DNA of 64,000 nt from the NCBI GenBank assembly GCA_035772735.1, contig JASDFA010000007.1:131692501-131756500 (forward strand), read 5' to 3'. This DNA is from Datura wrightii. Taxonomy: Eukaryota > Streptophyta > Magnoliopsida > Solanales > Solanaceae. Below, in pieces: positions 11,084 through 23,074 of the stretch (positions are counted from its first letter, which is position 1; each line of letters opens with the position of its first letter). The notes under the pieces were generated by a model, which was not told the origin of the DNA, did no database searches, and saw nothing but the letters and a program-made list of their open reading frames with translations. Both the position numbers and the translations under genes were made by a program.

Positions 11084-11458
11084 AGTTTGTTTGGTCAAGT
11101 TTTTCAAATTAATTTATTTTGAAAAGTGTTTTTTAAAAGTGCTTATCAAAAAAATACTTTCGATGAGAAGCAGTTTGTGTTTAGCTAATAAATTTAAAAA
11201 GTATTTTTGAGTAGCAATTAGTGTTTGGCTAAACTTTTAAAATCTGCTTCTAAATGTATTTTTTAGAAAAGTGCTTTTTAAATAAGTGTTTTTGGGGAGA
11301 AGTTTTTTTTTTAGCTTCTAAAAAACAACATTTGTTACTCCCTAAAAGCACTTATTTTCTTCCAGAAGCTTGACCAAACACTTTATTTTTTTTAAAATAA
11401 ACACTTTTCAAAAAAAAAAAAGCACTTCTGACCTCCCAGAAGCTTGGCCAAACATGCT
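11084..11458. mobile_element. Hairpin MITE with long imperfect inverted repeats
   Basis: The left end GTTTGTTTGGTCAAGTTTTT is mirrored by the right end, whose reverse complement reads GCATGTTTGGCCAAGCTTCT. Both arms carry repeated AAAAGTGCTT / AAGCACTT motifs, including an inner AGAAGCTTGACCAAACAC repeat at about 11360-11382. The element would fold into a long hairpin. This GTTTGGCCAAGCTTCT end is common in Solanaceae DNA. No coding capacity. Confidence 0.65.
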
Positions 11459-11618
11459 ATTAATCCCAAGAAAGCAACAATTAGTCTTTAGCACGTGTAG
11501 TATAAAGTACTTTTTCTAATTCAATTTTTATTTGTTATATTTCGCTTCACGAGAGTTATCAATTTAACTAATTTTTTTAAGTTAAATTAAAAATTAGATT
11601 AATTTAATATTTTAATTT

Positions 11619-11862
11619 TGTTATGAAATAATAAAATAAGAAGAAGAATATCGTAAAGAAAGAGAGAATAATTCTTATTTCTCTTGACAGATTAAGGGAT
11701 GAATTACAATGAATAGAAAACCCTCTATTTATAGGAGAAGATTAACCCTAACTTAGAAATTCATTATAATACAAATACGTATTAAGAGCTTATCTGATTG
11801 CAAGTTTATCTAGTTGCAGACTTATTCAATGAATATCCACCTAATATAATATATTTATAACA
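11619..11862 (-). repeat. 3' LTR of the Copia element
   Basis: 244 bases beginning TGTTATGAAATAATAAAA and ending ATATTTATAACA in the plus reading. It aligns along its whole length with 14806-15073, with small gaps. Confidence 0.88.
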
Positions 11863-12057
11863 CTTCCCCTTGGATATTCATTAATAGACAGTGTGCCTCG
11901 TTAAAACCTTACTAGAAAAAACGCAGTGAGAAAAAATCTAGTTAAAGAAAAAGAGTACACATATCTAATAATATGCATTTTGGCTGTCTCATTAAAAACC
12001 TTACAAGGAAAATCCAGTGGGAAAAAACCTCATAAAGAAAAAAGAATACAACGCATA

Positions 12058-12330
12058 TTAACTTCCCCTAATGAGAACATCCTTGAATCTTTGCATCCCG
12101 ATCATGTGCACCATCTTCTTCAAGGTTGCAGTTGGTAGAGATTTGGTGAATAAATCAGCCACATTCTCACTTGAACGAATCTGTTGCACGTTGAAATTAC
12201 CATTCTTTTAGAGCTCATGTGTATAGAAAAGTTTTGGCGAGAAGTGCTTCGTTCTATCTCATTTTATGAATCCTTCCTTTAGTTATGTTATGCATGCTAC
12301 ATTATCTTCATATAAAGTTAAATAACTTTC
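12058..12330 (-). pseudogene. Copia pol C-terminus (RNase H tail)
   Basis: Minus-strand translation gives YEDNVACI, then a broken stretch, then NGNFNVQQIRSSENVADLFT and SLPTATLKKMVHMIGMQRFK, ending at TAA (12058-12060). This is the characteristic end of the RNase H domain and C-terminus of Copia polyproteins. The reading is interrupted around 12210-12290. Confidence 0.75.
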
Positions 12331-14316
12331 CTGCATTACATAACCAACAATCCTTTGACAATATTGGTTAGAAATAATAAACTCATATCAATATTTTCAT
12401 TTACTAGTATCTTTACTAATAAAAGTGAAATATATTTTTCCTGCATATTATAAAAATATTATCTCATGGATAGTAATAGCAGGATATATAAGTACACCAA
12501 TTGCACTAAAATACTATACTTTCTAACCATTTTTATGAGATCAAAATTGATCTTTATTTACGTTAAGTGATCTCATAGTCATTGGGGTATTCAATAAAAT
12601 AGCTTAAAACTTTTTAAATCTTTCGAGGATTTTCATATATCCTTCATTCTCTATCTAGACAAAAAAATAATTTCATTATACGCATATCAAGTTTTTCATG
12701 TATTACCAGACTTATGAGCAACTTCAAAATAATTGCATCAACCACAGGAGGACTTCTCCATATAATAATATTAGGATTTGCGACAAATATTTATGCCACG
12801 AGACACAAGTTGTACTATTTTACGATTTCATTTATTTCACCTTTCAAACAAGATTCATTTATATCCCACTGACATTATACTTGAATTGCATATTTTTATT
12901 TGGCCAATCATTTATCTGTCTATACTTTTTGACAGATTTGAATTTAAGATCCTCGTCAATATCTATAATATTGAGCATTACATTATATCAAAGGTATCGT
13001 CAACGATCATTTTGATATCAATCCAATACAACATAACTTATCAAGATCTCTTCATTTTTCATCATTTCAGGTACCTGAACCTTTGCCAAGGTTTTATGAC
13101 GTATCATGTCGTGGTGCTCTTTTTAAAATACTTGCCTCATTATTTTGACCATCTCTTTCTTCAGGAAATTTTTATTTCTAGAATCGATTGATTTATCACG
13201 CTTCAGACAAGTCATAGACTTGTCTTTCAAGGACTCTAATTTTCATTAGAGCATTTATAGCTGAATTATAAAATAGGGTCAGCAAATACATCTGACAATT
13301 GATTTGCAATATTTTGCAAGTGAATTATTTCTTGAACTTTAAGTTCATATTTTTTTTTCTGAGGATCTAGATAGTTCATCCTACACACAATTTTCAGCTG
13401 CTAATTATTTCTCCCCCTAATATTAGGAAAACTAACATTTACTTCCAACCTCATTTGGGGACCCATCTTTGTGCATTGTGGTGGAGCAATTGAATCATAT
13501 ACAACACATTCAAATTTTTAGATGAAATTATTTGGTTCCTGACCCTGAACCAATTTTGATAAGAGAACTTTGTTGACTTGATGCATTCAAGTGTTGCTAT
13601 ATGTTAAATAATCTCATGCCAAATTTTATTTTGAAATTTTTGTTCTCATTATCAATGGTTTAGCTATAATTGGAGGCATACAATTTTTGCTAAACCAACT
13701 TAGATATGAACTAATATTATCAACATGATTTTATAATTTGTAATCATGCTCTTAATTTAACCATTCGAGCAAACAACCTTGCAAAATCCAATTGCAAGTT
13801 GATATCAAAACACATGTGACCATACCATAAATGCATCTATTAGAATTATATAATAGCAAACGGTTCACATGGCAGGTGAACGGGCTCATATTCACCTTTT
13901 TAAAAAGTTTTAAAATCTCACGGAATATAATCTCAATCTTAGCTGATATAATGGTCATTATATCATGAGAACAAGCAACATAAGAGAATTCTTGAAGAAT
14001 CTTTTATTTCTTCAACATATAACCACAATTCTTAATTATTTTTGCATCACATTTAAATCGGAATGGCCAACCGGTTATGCCAACTTATCTTTATTTCAGT
14101 AAACTTCTTGTTTACTTCGCATGTGATTTCGTTATCATACCCATACTATGAATTATTTCATTTCTCTGGATAGTAATATATTAGCTCTTTCGGAGCTCTC
14201 AATTAATTTTGTGTACTATCACATATTCCATCATATCAACATCATTAATAATCTCTCTACATAATTTCAACTGAGAAATAATTCTGAACATTGCACAGTT
14301 GTACTCATTAACAGAT

Positions 14317-14613
14317 TTATAGTCTTGAAACCTCTAATGCATCCAATCGATGGTCATACATTTCTTTTAGGCTATTCCACAAAACTAGTGGATCCTTAAT
14401 AGTGAGATATTCAATTTTAAGAATTTCGTCAAGATGATAAAGCAAGACTATCATAGCCTTAGCACGATCTTGGTTTGATACTTTGCTTTTACTTATAATG
14501 GTGTCTCCAAGACCTATTGCATCCATATGGATTTCAGCATCCAACACCCATGAAAGATAGTTCTTGTCCGAACTTTGAAGGGCAATGAAATCAAATTTCA
14601 TAAGATTAATCAT
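14317..14613 (-). pseudogene. Copia gag (UBN2-like) fragment
   Basis: A 98-codon frame reading FDFIALQSSDKNYLSW, DAEIHMDAIGLGDTI, RAKAMIVLLYHLDE and EYLTIKDPLVLWNSLKEMYD. These match the gag UBN2 region of plant Copia elements, which normally continues well beyond this point into a zinc knuckle; here the frame stops early. It lies about 190 bases inside the 5' LTR, as expected for gag. Confidence 0.8.
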
Positions 14614-14805
14614 ATTTAAAAGGAAGAGAAAAATTATACCTTAGCCTTCAAATTTTGAGACGGTAGAGTCATAAAGAAACAATATCACCAAAGGAATATC
14701 ATTCCTGTCGTTAAGTAATACATCTTTCGAAAAAGATATTTTAATTTTTTTTACCTCAGATTTTGTCAAAGTGAGTGCTTAAGGTAGATACTCGTGCTGA
14801 TAACG

Positions 14806-15073
14806 TGTTATGAAATAATAAAATAAGAGGAAAAATTTTATAGAGAAAGAGAGAATAGAAAATAATTCTTATTTCTCTTGAGGTATTAAAGGGATGAATT
14901 ACAATGAGAGGAAAATTCTCTATTTAAAGAGGAAGATTAACCCTAACTTAGACATTCACTATAATACAAATATACATTAAGAGCTTATCTGATTGCAAAC
15001 TCATCCAATCGTAAGCTTATTCAGTTGCAGGCTTATCCAATGAATATCCACCTAATATAATATATTTATAACA
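14806..15073 (-). repeat. 5' LTR of the Copia element
   Basis: 268 bases with the same TGTTAT...ATAACA ends as 11619-11862 but with small insertions. It includes an extra ATCCAATCGTAAGCTTATTC-like block near 15002. The differences between LTRs indicate an old insertion. Confidence 0.88.
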
Positions 15074-15257
15074 AATTTTAAATTTAAATATTTAAAAATT
15101 ATACAAAAAATACTATAAATTGCAATCCTTCTCATATTAATCTGATGAAAAATGCATCTTAAAATATTAATCAAAATACTAAATAATTTAACTCTTGAGA
15201 AATAAGTAAAAATTAACGGAGTAAGTATATACCAATTGACCTCTAAAGAATGTTGAC

Positions 15258-15260
<3 letters not shown>

Positions 15261-15312
<52 letters not shown>
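15261..15312. repeat. (AT)26 microsatellite
   Basis: An uninterrupted AT dinucleotide run of 52 bases in spacer between the Copia and hAT elements. Confidence 0.95.
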
Positions 15313-15320
<8 letters not shown>

Positions 15321-15909
15321 AATTCTGAGGATGCGAGGAAATCCTTGATTGATTATTATCAATTATGAAGGAAATAAAAATATGCAGCGGGATAATATAG
15401 TCATAACTCATAAGTGAAAGATCCAACAATGACTATATAAAAGAAATTTATCAAACTAGAGGGAAGTGGTAGGAGGCTTTACTCAATAATTAAAAAACTC
15501 TCAAATCTCACTACAATAAAATATGTGACAGAGCACCCCTATTTATAATACTAGCAAATCAAATCCTAAATGATTTTAGATTATTAATCTTGGTTTATTT
15601 TTAACAAATTAATAATTAGGATAATTTTATAATGGTATATCAATTATAGTTTGTTAGTCATTAATTAATAATCTGCTATTTTATTTGTTCTATTTATCTT
15701 GCTATTTTACTATCGGTTTCTTTTTCTTTCTATCAATGCTTTGACGTTTTAAGCTGAGAGTCAATTAGAAACAATCTCTCTACCTTATAAAGGAAGGAGT
15801 AAGGTTTTTGTATATTCTACCTTTCTCAAATCGCACTTGTGAGATTACATTGAATATGTTATAGACATTAAACTTTGCAATGGATTTTTTATTCGATGTT
15901 CTCTACTCG
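15313..15909. other. Spacer between Copia and hAT elements
   Basis: AT-rich sequence with no recognised gene or repeat boundary. Confidence 0.4.
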
Positions 15910-15917
15910 CTTTGATG

Positions 15918-18900
15918 CAGGGGCGGATTTACGTAACCTGTGTTGGGTGCTCGAGCACCCATTGACTCTGACACTAACTTTGTATATTTAGATAGAAAAA
16001 TAAAATAATCTGATGTAATATATTAATAAGAACCCATTGAACATAAAAAATTGGTGGGTGCTTTGGTTTTGATGGGGAAGTGAGTGCACCCTGGACTCAA
16101 TGGCTAGGGTTCGAATCTCAATTTGAGCGCTTTTTCATTTTTGAAGCTGCACATTTTTTTAATTTTTTTTTTAATTGTTTGACGTTACTCTTGCCAAAGT
16201 TAGGTTTTTTTTATTTAAAACTTTTTTCTACTTTTTAATCCTTCCTAGTTCTATTAAATATCAAATTTTCTTTTTCTATTTTTATCTTACTTCTGACTTT
16301 TAAAATCTCCTTCCTAATTCTACTAAATATCAAATTCTTTTATTTATTTATTTATTTATTCATGTTGTCTAACTGTCTCTCTTCTCCTAAAGCTCCATGA
16401 AGAAGAAAAAGTTTCTCCTCGTCAGTTTCAAGAGAGAATTTTTTCAGTTTGCTATCTAGCGCCATCAACAACTAAGCAGTTTTCTTCTTTCTCTCAAGAA
16501 TCTCAAAATCAAAATACAAAATAAAAAAGGTAAAAAGATCTAATATTTTAATTAAAGTTAGATATTGAAAAAAAAAGGACTTTGAGAATTGGGGTTGGAT
16601 TTTCAAAATTTATTTCTAGTGCTTTGAAAAATAAGTTCAAGATACTTCTTTTTTATTATTTGATGAATAGATTCAGAGTCTCAGATATTTGGGGATGTAA
16701 TAAATTTATGATTAAAATATATATAGTTTTGGGTACTTGTTAAAAAGTGAAAAAAAATAATGTTCTTTCTTACCAACTGACTTGATTTAAAAAATAATTT
16801 TTTGGGATAAATGCAGATTGTGCAATTGAAGAATTTATGCTCATTAACTCATTATATCGAAAATTTGTAAGTTTTCATCTTGTCTTTTGAATGAAAAACT
16901 AATATGTTGTAGTGCGTTTGAAAAAATATCAGTAAAAAGTAGGATGAACTTAAATATTATGTTGTTGTTTATGTTGTTGAAAGAGCATATAGTTACGTTA
17001 TTTTTTGGATTCTCGATAGAGATTCATGGGTTCCAATAGAAATTAATTGAACTATGTGGATTAAGTTTATGATAAAATTGAATATCATTAAATTTTATTT
17101 TGTAGGAATTATTTTTGTGAATCGAGATGGATAGGCATGTCACAAGATTGAAAATTAGGCATCCAAGTTCTAGTTCTACTCATCCATCCACTGCTCCATC
17201 CGTAACTCCCGAAATTCAGAGAGAAAATTGATCTAGAATCTCTTGAAGCTGATCCGAAAATTAGAAAGCCCATTGAAGAATATAACCCTAATATACGTGA
17301 TGAACTTAGGAGATATTATATTCAAAAAAAGGCTTGCCAACCTGAGGTTCATGATTTTTCTAAAACTAAGTTTTGCACGGAAATGCGTCAATTTTGTCCT
17401 AATTGGTTTAAGGGTCATCCATGGTTGGAGTACAACATAACCAAAGATGTTGCATATTGCTTGTGTTGCTATTTGTTTAAAAATGAGCGTGAAAGTTGTG
17501 AAAATACAAGTGATGTTGCTTTTACAAAAGATGACTTTAAAGCTTGGAACAAACCTATTGAAAGATTTAAAATTCATGTTGGAGATGTGAATAGCATTCA
17601 CAATAAGTGTTTTAACAGGATGCTTGATTTAATGAATCAATCACAATCCATACGCACTTCCTTTGAAAAGCAGTCCAAGAAAGAAAAAAGTGAGTCTCGA
17701 TGTCGCTTGAGTGCTTCAATCGATGTGGCAAAGTTTCTCTTGAGAGTAGGATTATCATTTCGTGGGCATGATGAGAGTCGATCTTCATCAAATAGAGGTG
17801 TCTTTCTTGAACTTTTGCAATGGTATGAAGATATTAATCGAGATGTTGGAAGTACTATATTAGAAAACGCTCCAAGAAATGAAATAATGTGTTCTCCAAG
17901 TACTCAAAAGGATATTGTTGTCTCTTTTGCTAAAGAAATAATCAAAGCTATCATTGAAGACTTAGATGGGGATTATTTCGGGATACTAGTTGATGAATCA
18001 AAGGATATATCATACAAGGAGAAAATGACACTTGTTTTGAGATATGTTAACAAAGAAGGAGAAGTAATAGAGTGATTTGTTGGTATTATTCATTTTAGTG
18101 ATACATTTCTCGTTCATTAAAGGAGACAATCTACTCTTTTCTTTCGGATCACTCATTAAGTCCATCTCAAACGCCCGGGTAAGGTTACGATGGAGCTAAC
18201 AATATGCAGGGAGAGCTAAATGGTCTAAAGACTTTGATTTTGAATGAGACTTCATCGGCATATCATGTTCATTGTTTTGCTCACCAATTGCAGCTAACAC
18301 TTGTCGCTCTTGCAAAGAAGAATTCGAATGTAGATGACTTTTTTTGTATAGTTACTAATGTGTTAAATATTTTTGGTGCACCTTTTAAGCGCAGGGATTT
18401 TCTACAACATCAAGCTGAAAATTTAGAGCAGTTGCTCATATCAGGTGAAGTACATACTGGGCGAGGATTAAGTCAAGAACGTGGGCTTCAGCCGCCAGGT
18501 GATACTCGTTCGGGTTCTCATTATAGAACATTAGATAATTTCATTGTCCTGTTTCCATCAATTATTCACGTGCTTGAATTTACTACATGTGAGTATCCAA
18601 ATTATACTGATAGACTTGTTGCTAAAAGTCTTGTGAGTACGATCAAGGAATTTGATTTTGCTTTTATGTTGCAGTTGATATGGAAAGTTCTAATGATGAC
18701 AAATGAGTTGAGTTCCTCATTACAAAGGATGGATCAAGATATTGTCAATGCTATGGAGTTTCTTTCTCTTACAAAGCAAAGATTACAAAATATGAGGGAT
18801 AGTGAATTCGAATCATTAATGGATGATGTTTCTTTCTTTTGTGATAAACATAATATAATGATCCCAGAGATGAATGCTCTTTATTTTCCTGGGAAGTCGA

Positions 18901-19712
18901 AGCGTAGAGCTCTTGATATTACATATTCTCATCATTTGAGCGTTGATAGTTTTTATGTGGATATTAATTTGCATCTTCAAAAGTTTAATAACCGTTTTGA
19001 TGTTGTGAATACTGACTTACTTCTCGGTATGACTAGTTTAAATCCAGTTAATTCATTCAATAATTTTGACAAGAGCAGGATAATGAGGTTGGTTAAATAT
19101 TATATGAATGAGTTTGATAGAAGCAAGCTTCGGAATCTCAATTGTCAGTTTGATAGTTTATGCTCGTGGTTCTGACAAGAGGTTCTTCAACTTGAAGGGA
19201 ATTAGTCACCTTGCTAAAGTGTTGGTTAAATCAGATCTACATCAAACTTGGCCACTTATTTATTTGCTTATCAAGTTAACTCTCAATCTTCCTGTTGCTA
19301 TTACTTCTGTGGAACGAACTTTCTCATCCATGAACTACATCAAAAATGTATTTCGTAACAATATCGGTGATGAATTTTTGAGTGATTGTTTAGTTTGCTA
19401 TGTAGAGCGAAAGATATTTGCAACTGTAAGCAATGATGCTATTATTCATCGTTTTCAACATATGAAAAGTCGCCGAGCATAATTATGACTTAAGGCTAGA
19501 AGTCTCTTTTTGTAATGATAATATTACTAGTAGGTCATTGTGATTTGTGATTAGAAGTGGTTTTGGTGATGATAATATTAACTATTATTTTATCATAAAC
19601 TTTTTTATATTGATGTGTTCGAATAGCTATATTTTTATATTATGTGATTGCTAGTAATTTTATATTAAAGAAAGTAAGCACCCACGACCTTTAAATCCTG
19701 GATCCACCACTG
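15918..19712 (+). mobile_element. hAT-superfamily DNA transposon
   Basis: Ends: CAGGGGCGGATTTACG on the left and, as reverse complement of the right, CAGTGGTGGATCCAGG, an imperfect terminal inverted repeat. Flanks: CTTTGATG (15910-15917) and CTTTGATA (19713-19720), an 8-bp target duplication with one mismatch, as expected for hAT. The 3795-bp interior carries a decayed transposase gene (17127-19482). The subterminal GGGTGCTCGAGCACCC at 15945-15960 is a 16-bp perfect palindrome that may be a transposase binding site (inference). Confidence 0.9.
17127..19482 (+). pseudogene. hAT transposase (TTF-type zinc finger / DUF4371 / dimerisation domain), broken
   Basis: The translation follows the plant 'zinc finger MYM-type protein 1-like' transposase from end to end. 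It has a Ser/Thr-rich start (MDRHVTRLKIRHPSSSS), a TTF zinc finger with CLCCYLF (about 17460), DUF4371 with ASIDVAKFLLRVGLSFRGHD and ILVDESKDIS, then YHVHCFAHQLQLTLVALAKK, DIVNAMEFL, and the hAT C-terminal dimerisation block LPVAITSVERTFSSMNYIKN. Lesions: a frameshift near 17229 (TGA after codon 34), TGA at 18073-18075, frame breaks at about 18115-18200, and a frame break near 19140-19175. The usual GDTRWGSH motif reads GDTRSGSH. A pyrimidine-rich acceptor-like site precedes the ATG, so a non-coding first exon is likely. It cannot make a full transposase. Confidence 0.9.
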
Positions 19713-19724
19713 CTTTGATATCTA

Positions 19725-20780
19725 ACTAATTTGAATACACTCAAAAAAGTCTAACTTAATTAAGAATAAAACATTCTCTATTAAGAATGATTGATCTCAC
19801 TTCAAAAATTCGAATATAAAATCTCTAATTAAGAATAAAATAATACTTACATACGGGATATGACTCTTTTTCCTTCTCTATTATGTTCCTTTAATGATCG
19901 ATAAATAATGAGAATATCACACCGCTAAATATATTATTTTTATTAAAGATAAAATTTAAACTTACAAAATTCGTAATCTTTTATGTATAATATATAACAT
20001 TGGAAATACGTCTCTACAAGGAGAGGGATATTGAACATTATTGGAAATGCATCTCTACAAAGAGAGGGACATATGTTGCATATTCTTCAAATATAACATT
20101 ATTTATTTCACACACTAGCTGGCCAATATCACAAAATAATATCACACAAACATATACACACATGTATAAACTAAATATAGTATGAGTTATCGAATAACAT
20201 TGATATTTTGTTAATATTTGAGAAGGCGACTCTATATATTTGATCACATGAAAGACAAAACTTAGGAGAAACGGAGGCTCTATATGTGTTCGATTGTTTT
20301 TCATATACAAAGGTCCATATAGTTGATTGATGATCACATAACATGTTAATAGTGAAAGAATTATATGATTCTAACAAATCTCCACCAATCACTTTATTAA
20401 TTTTGTTTGATGATCGAGCACTTCAACCACTTATTTCGAAATCCTATTCTTTTCCATTTACAATCAATAAAATCAAAAATACTTGTAAGAATAATGACTT
20501 TCACCCATAAATGACAGAAGATGTTTTCCCTTTTTAATATAAAATGTCCTTATGGCAACTAAACATCATCAAATAACTTTCTAACAAAAGATAATTTTTT
20601 GAAAGCTAACTTTGGTGGTACCATTAAACACACCTAAATGTTAAATAAAAATAAAATTGATTCATATTTAGAGACAGAGAAATGTGTATTATTCATTGTT
20701 ATATTTTCAGCTTAACGATTGAACCAATCATTATACCTTCATCTTCGTGAATCTCAAAATTTTAAAGTTTATTCGGGCTT
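19725..20780. other. AT-rich spacer
   Basis: No gene seen. A short direct repeat occurs at about 19998-20072 (CATTGGAAATACGTCTCTACAAGGAGAGGG, then a near copy TATTGGAAATGCATCTCTACAAAGAGAGGG, offset about 38 bases). Confidence 0.4.
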
Positions 20781-20790
20781 ATATTAGATA

Positions 20791-21949
20791 GGGAAAAGCT
20801 TAAATATGCCATCGAACTATCAGAAATGGCTCATTTCATACCATCCGTTAATAGTTTAGCTCATTTATGCCACCGGCGTGACTCAAAGTGCCTATTCGTG
20901 TCACTATATATTAACGGCTCAAACAGCCGGTTTTAAGATACCAGGATTGGACACGTGGCCTCCAATTAAAGATCCACGTCATTTACCAGTCCCACCAAAT
21001 TAAAATCCATCTCAAATAAATTAAACCCACCCAAAAATTGAATCCGGCCCACCCTTTTAACCCAAAACCAGCCGAACCCTTTGTCTTCTTCACTGCTCCG
21101 GTGAACCGGAGCAACCAGCCATTAAATACAAGCCCTTTCCCCTCTTCATTTTTGAAGCTCTAATCCTCTTCTCATCTTTTTTTTGTTTTTTTGTTTTTTT
21201 GCAATAGAGATGCATCAAATAGACCCATGATCAATCATGGCAATGGTGAAATCAAAAGAATATCTTTCATAATCAGCAAATGTGAGAAGCAAATGGAGTA
21301 AAAGCAAGGTCACCAGAATATTAAACAACATAGTCGGAATATCAAAATTTCATCCACATCTGCAAAAGAAACGAACATAATAGCATGTAAAATCAATAAA
21401 ATCCAGATCACCTGAGCGAAATGGACCATTTTCCGGCGAGAACAACAATGTCGGATGACTACTACAATGGCAAACACTTGAGCAGTCACTTGAAAATCTA
21501 TTTTTCGATGGATTGCCAAAAAAAAAGGGAGGGGGGGGGGGGGGGGGGGGACTTTCTTAAATTCTCTCCTTTCTAAAGCTGCGGAAGAAGAGCTTTTTTT
21601 TTTGGCTGGTTACTCCAGTTCACCCGGAGCTAGAAGCTCCTCGCCGGAGCAGTGAAGAAGACAAAGGGGTTGGCTAGTTTTAGGTTAAAAGGGTGGGTCG
21701 GATTCAATTCTTGGGTGGGTTAACTTAATTGGGATGGGTTTTAATTTGGTGGGACTAGTAAATGACATGGATCTTTAATTGGAGGTCACGTGTCCAATCC
21801 TGGTATCTTAAAGCCGGTTGTTTGAGCCGTTAATATATAGTGGCACGAATAGGCATTTTGGTCACAGCGATGGCATAAAGCCAAACTATTAACGGATGGC
21901 ATGGATGAGCCATTTCTGATAGTTCGATGGCATATTTGAGCATTTTCCC
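20791..21949. mobile_element. Non-autonomous Mutator-like foldback element
   Basis: Left and right arms of roughly 330 bases are near-perfect inverted repeats (for example CATCGAACTATCAGAAATGG on both arms), starting GGGAAAA and ending TTTTCCC. A perfect 9-bp duplication TATTAGATA flanks the element (20782-20790 and 21950-21958), the hallmark length for Mutator-type insertion. The core (about 21120-21600) has no open frame that I recognise, so it would depend on a transposase in trans. The arms are clearly homologous to the TIRs of the larger element at 35.1-41.4 kb. Confidence 0.9.
21531..21550. repeat. 20-base poly-G run
   Basis: An uninterrupted G homopolymer, preceded by A9GGGA, inside the core of the foldback element. 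It may form G-quadruplex structure or mark a low-accuracy position in the assembly. Confidence 0.9.
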
Positions 21950-21959
21950 TATTAGATAT

Positions 21960-22995
21960 ATGATGAGTATTAGTGACAAAAATATCATGAACCAAGCGTC
22001 CTCCGCACTTTACCTCAACTAAAGCAATTAACTTTTCTTTCACGCCCATATTTTCTTCTTCGATATAGCAAAAGGTTTGAAGAAAAAGTGGTAATAAAAT
22101 GGTTAAATTGTAGGGAAAATTACATTGTATAACATCTAGGGTAAAATAATTACCTGCTTTGGAATGAGAGAGTTAGTTAATGGTGATGGCTAGTGGTTGT
22201 GGATAGAGTGGTGAAAATTATTCACACAAACATACCTCTTAATATTATTAAGACTTTGTTCTAGATTTTAATGATTAATACCTATTCAGACCAAATAAGT
22301 GCTTAAATTTTAATGAAAACAAATGCACTTAATGGCCTGATGTCTAAACTATTTAAATTCCGACCTCCATTAAGTACAAACAAATGAGGCATTAGACTCA
22401 AAATCCATATCTTACATGATATCATAAATAGATCCATCCTATTTTGGCATCCATGTTAAGTTGTCATTGATCCAGATGCAAGGGGATAATCCCACATTGG
22501 TTGGAAAACAGACCCGTAGTCTCCTTATATGGACTTGGACAATTTAATTTTGGAAATTAAGTTAGACACAATGTTCATATCTTACATGGTATTGCAAAGG
22601 GTGTTTAAAGTCTCACATTAATTGAGAGTGGTCTCCTTATATGAATTTGAACGATTTTTTTCTCATGAGCTAAATTTTGAGGTTGGATTAGATTCACTGT
22701 CTCTATCTTACATTTCTGAAGTGGTTAAACTTACATATGAACTTAGTGTGGCTTGCTTAAATGGAGGTCCCAGAATCCTTCTGTGCACTTGCCCCAACAG
22801 GACCAAGGGTTGCCTGAGTTTCATGTCTATGGTAAACTGATCATGGATCAACCAGCTCAAGGTTTGCTAGGGTCAAGATGGATAGAGCAACGAGTTATAT
22901 CCAATAGCGCCAACTCAAATTTAAAAATTCGGGTAGCATATACTTATATGTTCAATAATTAACGTCTCTAATTAGAGATCAGAGACAAAATTGGA
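21960..22995. other. Spacer with repeat remnants downstream of thioredoxin
   Basis: The interval 22190-22400 resembles the GGT/GAT-rich remnant at 5285-5500. Two partial direct copies at about 22420-22585 and 22575-22730 share TATCTTACATGGTAT, CCCACATT-GGTT / TCTCACATTAATT, and CTCCTTATATG-A-TTG-AC. The ATGGTAT stretch after TATCTTAC resembles an initiator-tRNA primer site, so a small TRIM-type retroelement is possible but not shown. Confidence 0.35.
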
Positions 22996-23074
22996 CTTCA
23001 TTTAAGTAACAGGAAACAAAAAGTAGGATCACTATGACAACAAAACCAAGTGCAGCTCTACCTATCAAAAAGAA

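Larger units (their letters stand above)
11619..15073 (-). mobile_element. Short, decayed Copia LTR retrotransposon
   Basis: Two LTRs, both TGTTAT...ATAACA in the plus reading, bound a ~2.9-kb interior. The 5-bp sequence AATTT precedes the left LTR (11614-11618) and follows the right one (15074-15078), giving a perfect target duplication. The orientation is minus: a purine tract (AAGGGGAAG on the minus strand) sits at 11863-11871 next to the 3' LTR. A TTATCAGCACGAG primer-site-like stretch adjoins the 5' LTR at 14789-14803. Gag sequence lies near the 5' LTR and RNase H/C-terminal pol sequence near the 3' LTR. The interior is far shorter than a full ~4.5-kb Copia coding region and is full of stops. 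Confidence 0.88.

Noticed and set aside
12698..13191. Overlapping plus-strand open frames of 105 and 137 codons
   Set aside because: They are antisense to the Copia interior and rich in Ile/Phe/Tyr from AT bias; no family recognised.
16088..16125. GGACTCAATGG and GGTTCGAATCTC, resembling Pol III A and B boxes inside the hAT element
   Set aside because: The two motifs are only about 16 bases apart, too close for a tRNA or SINE promoter, and no tail or target duplication is seen.
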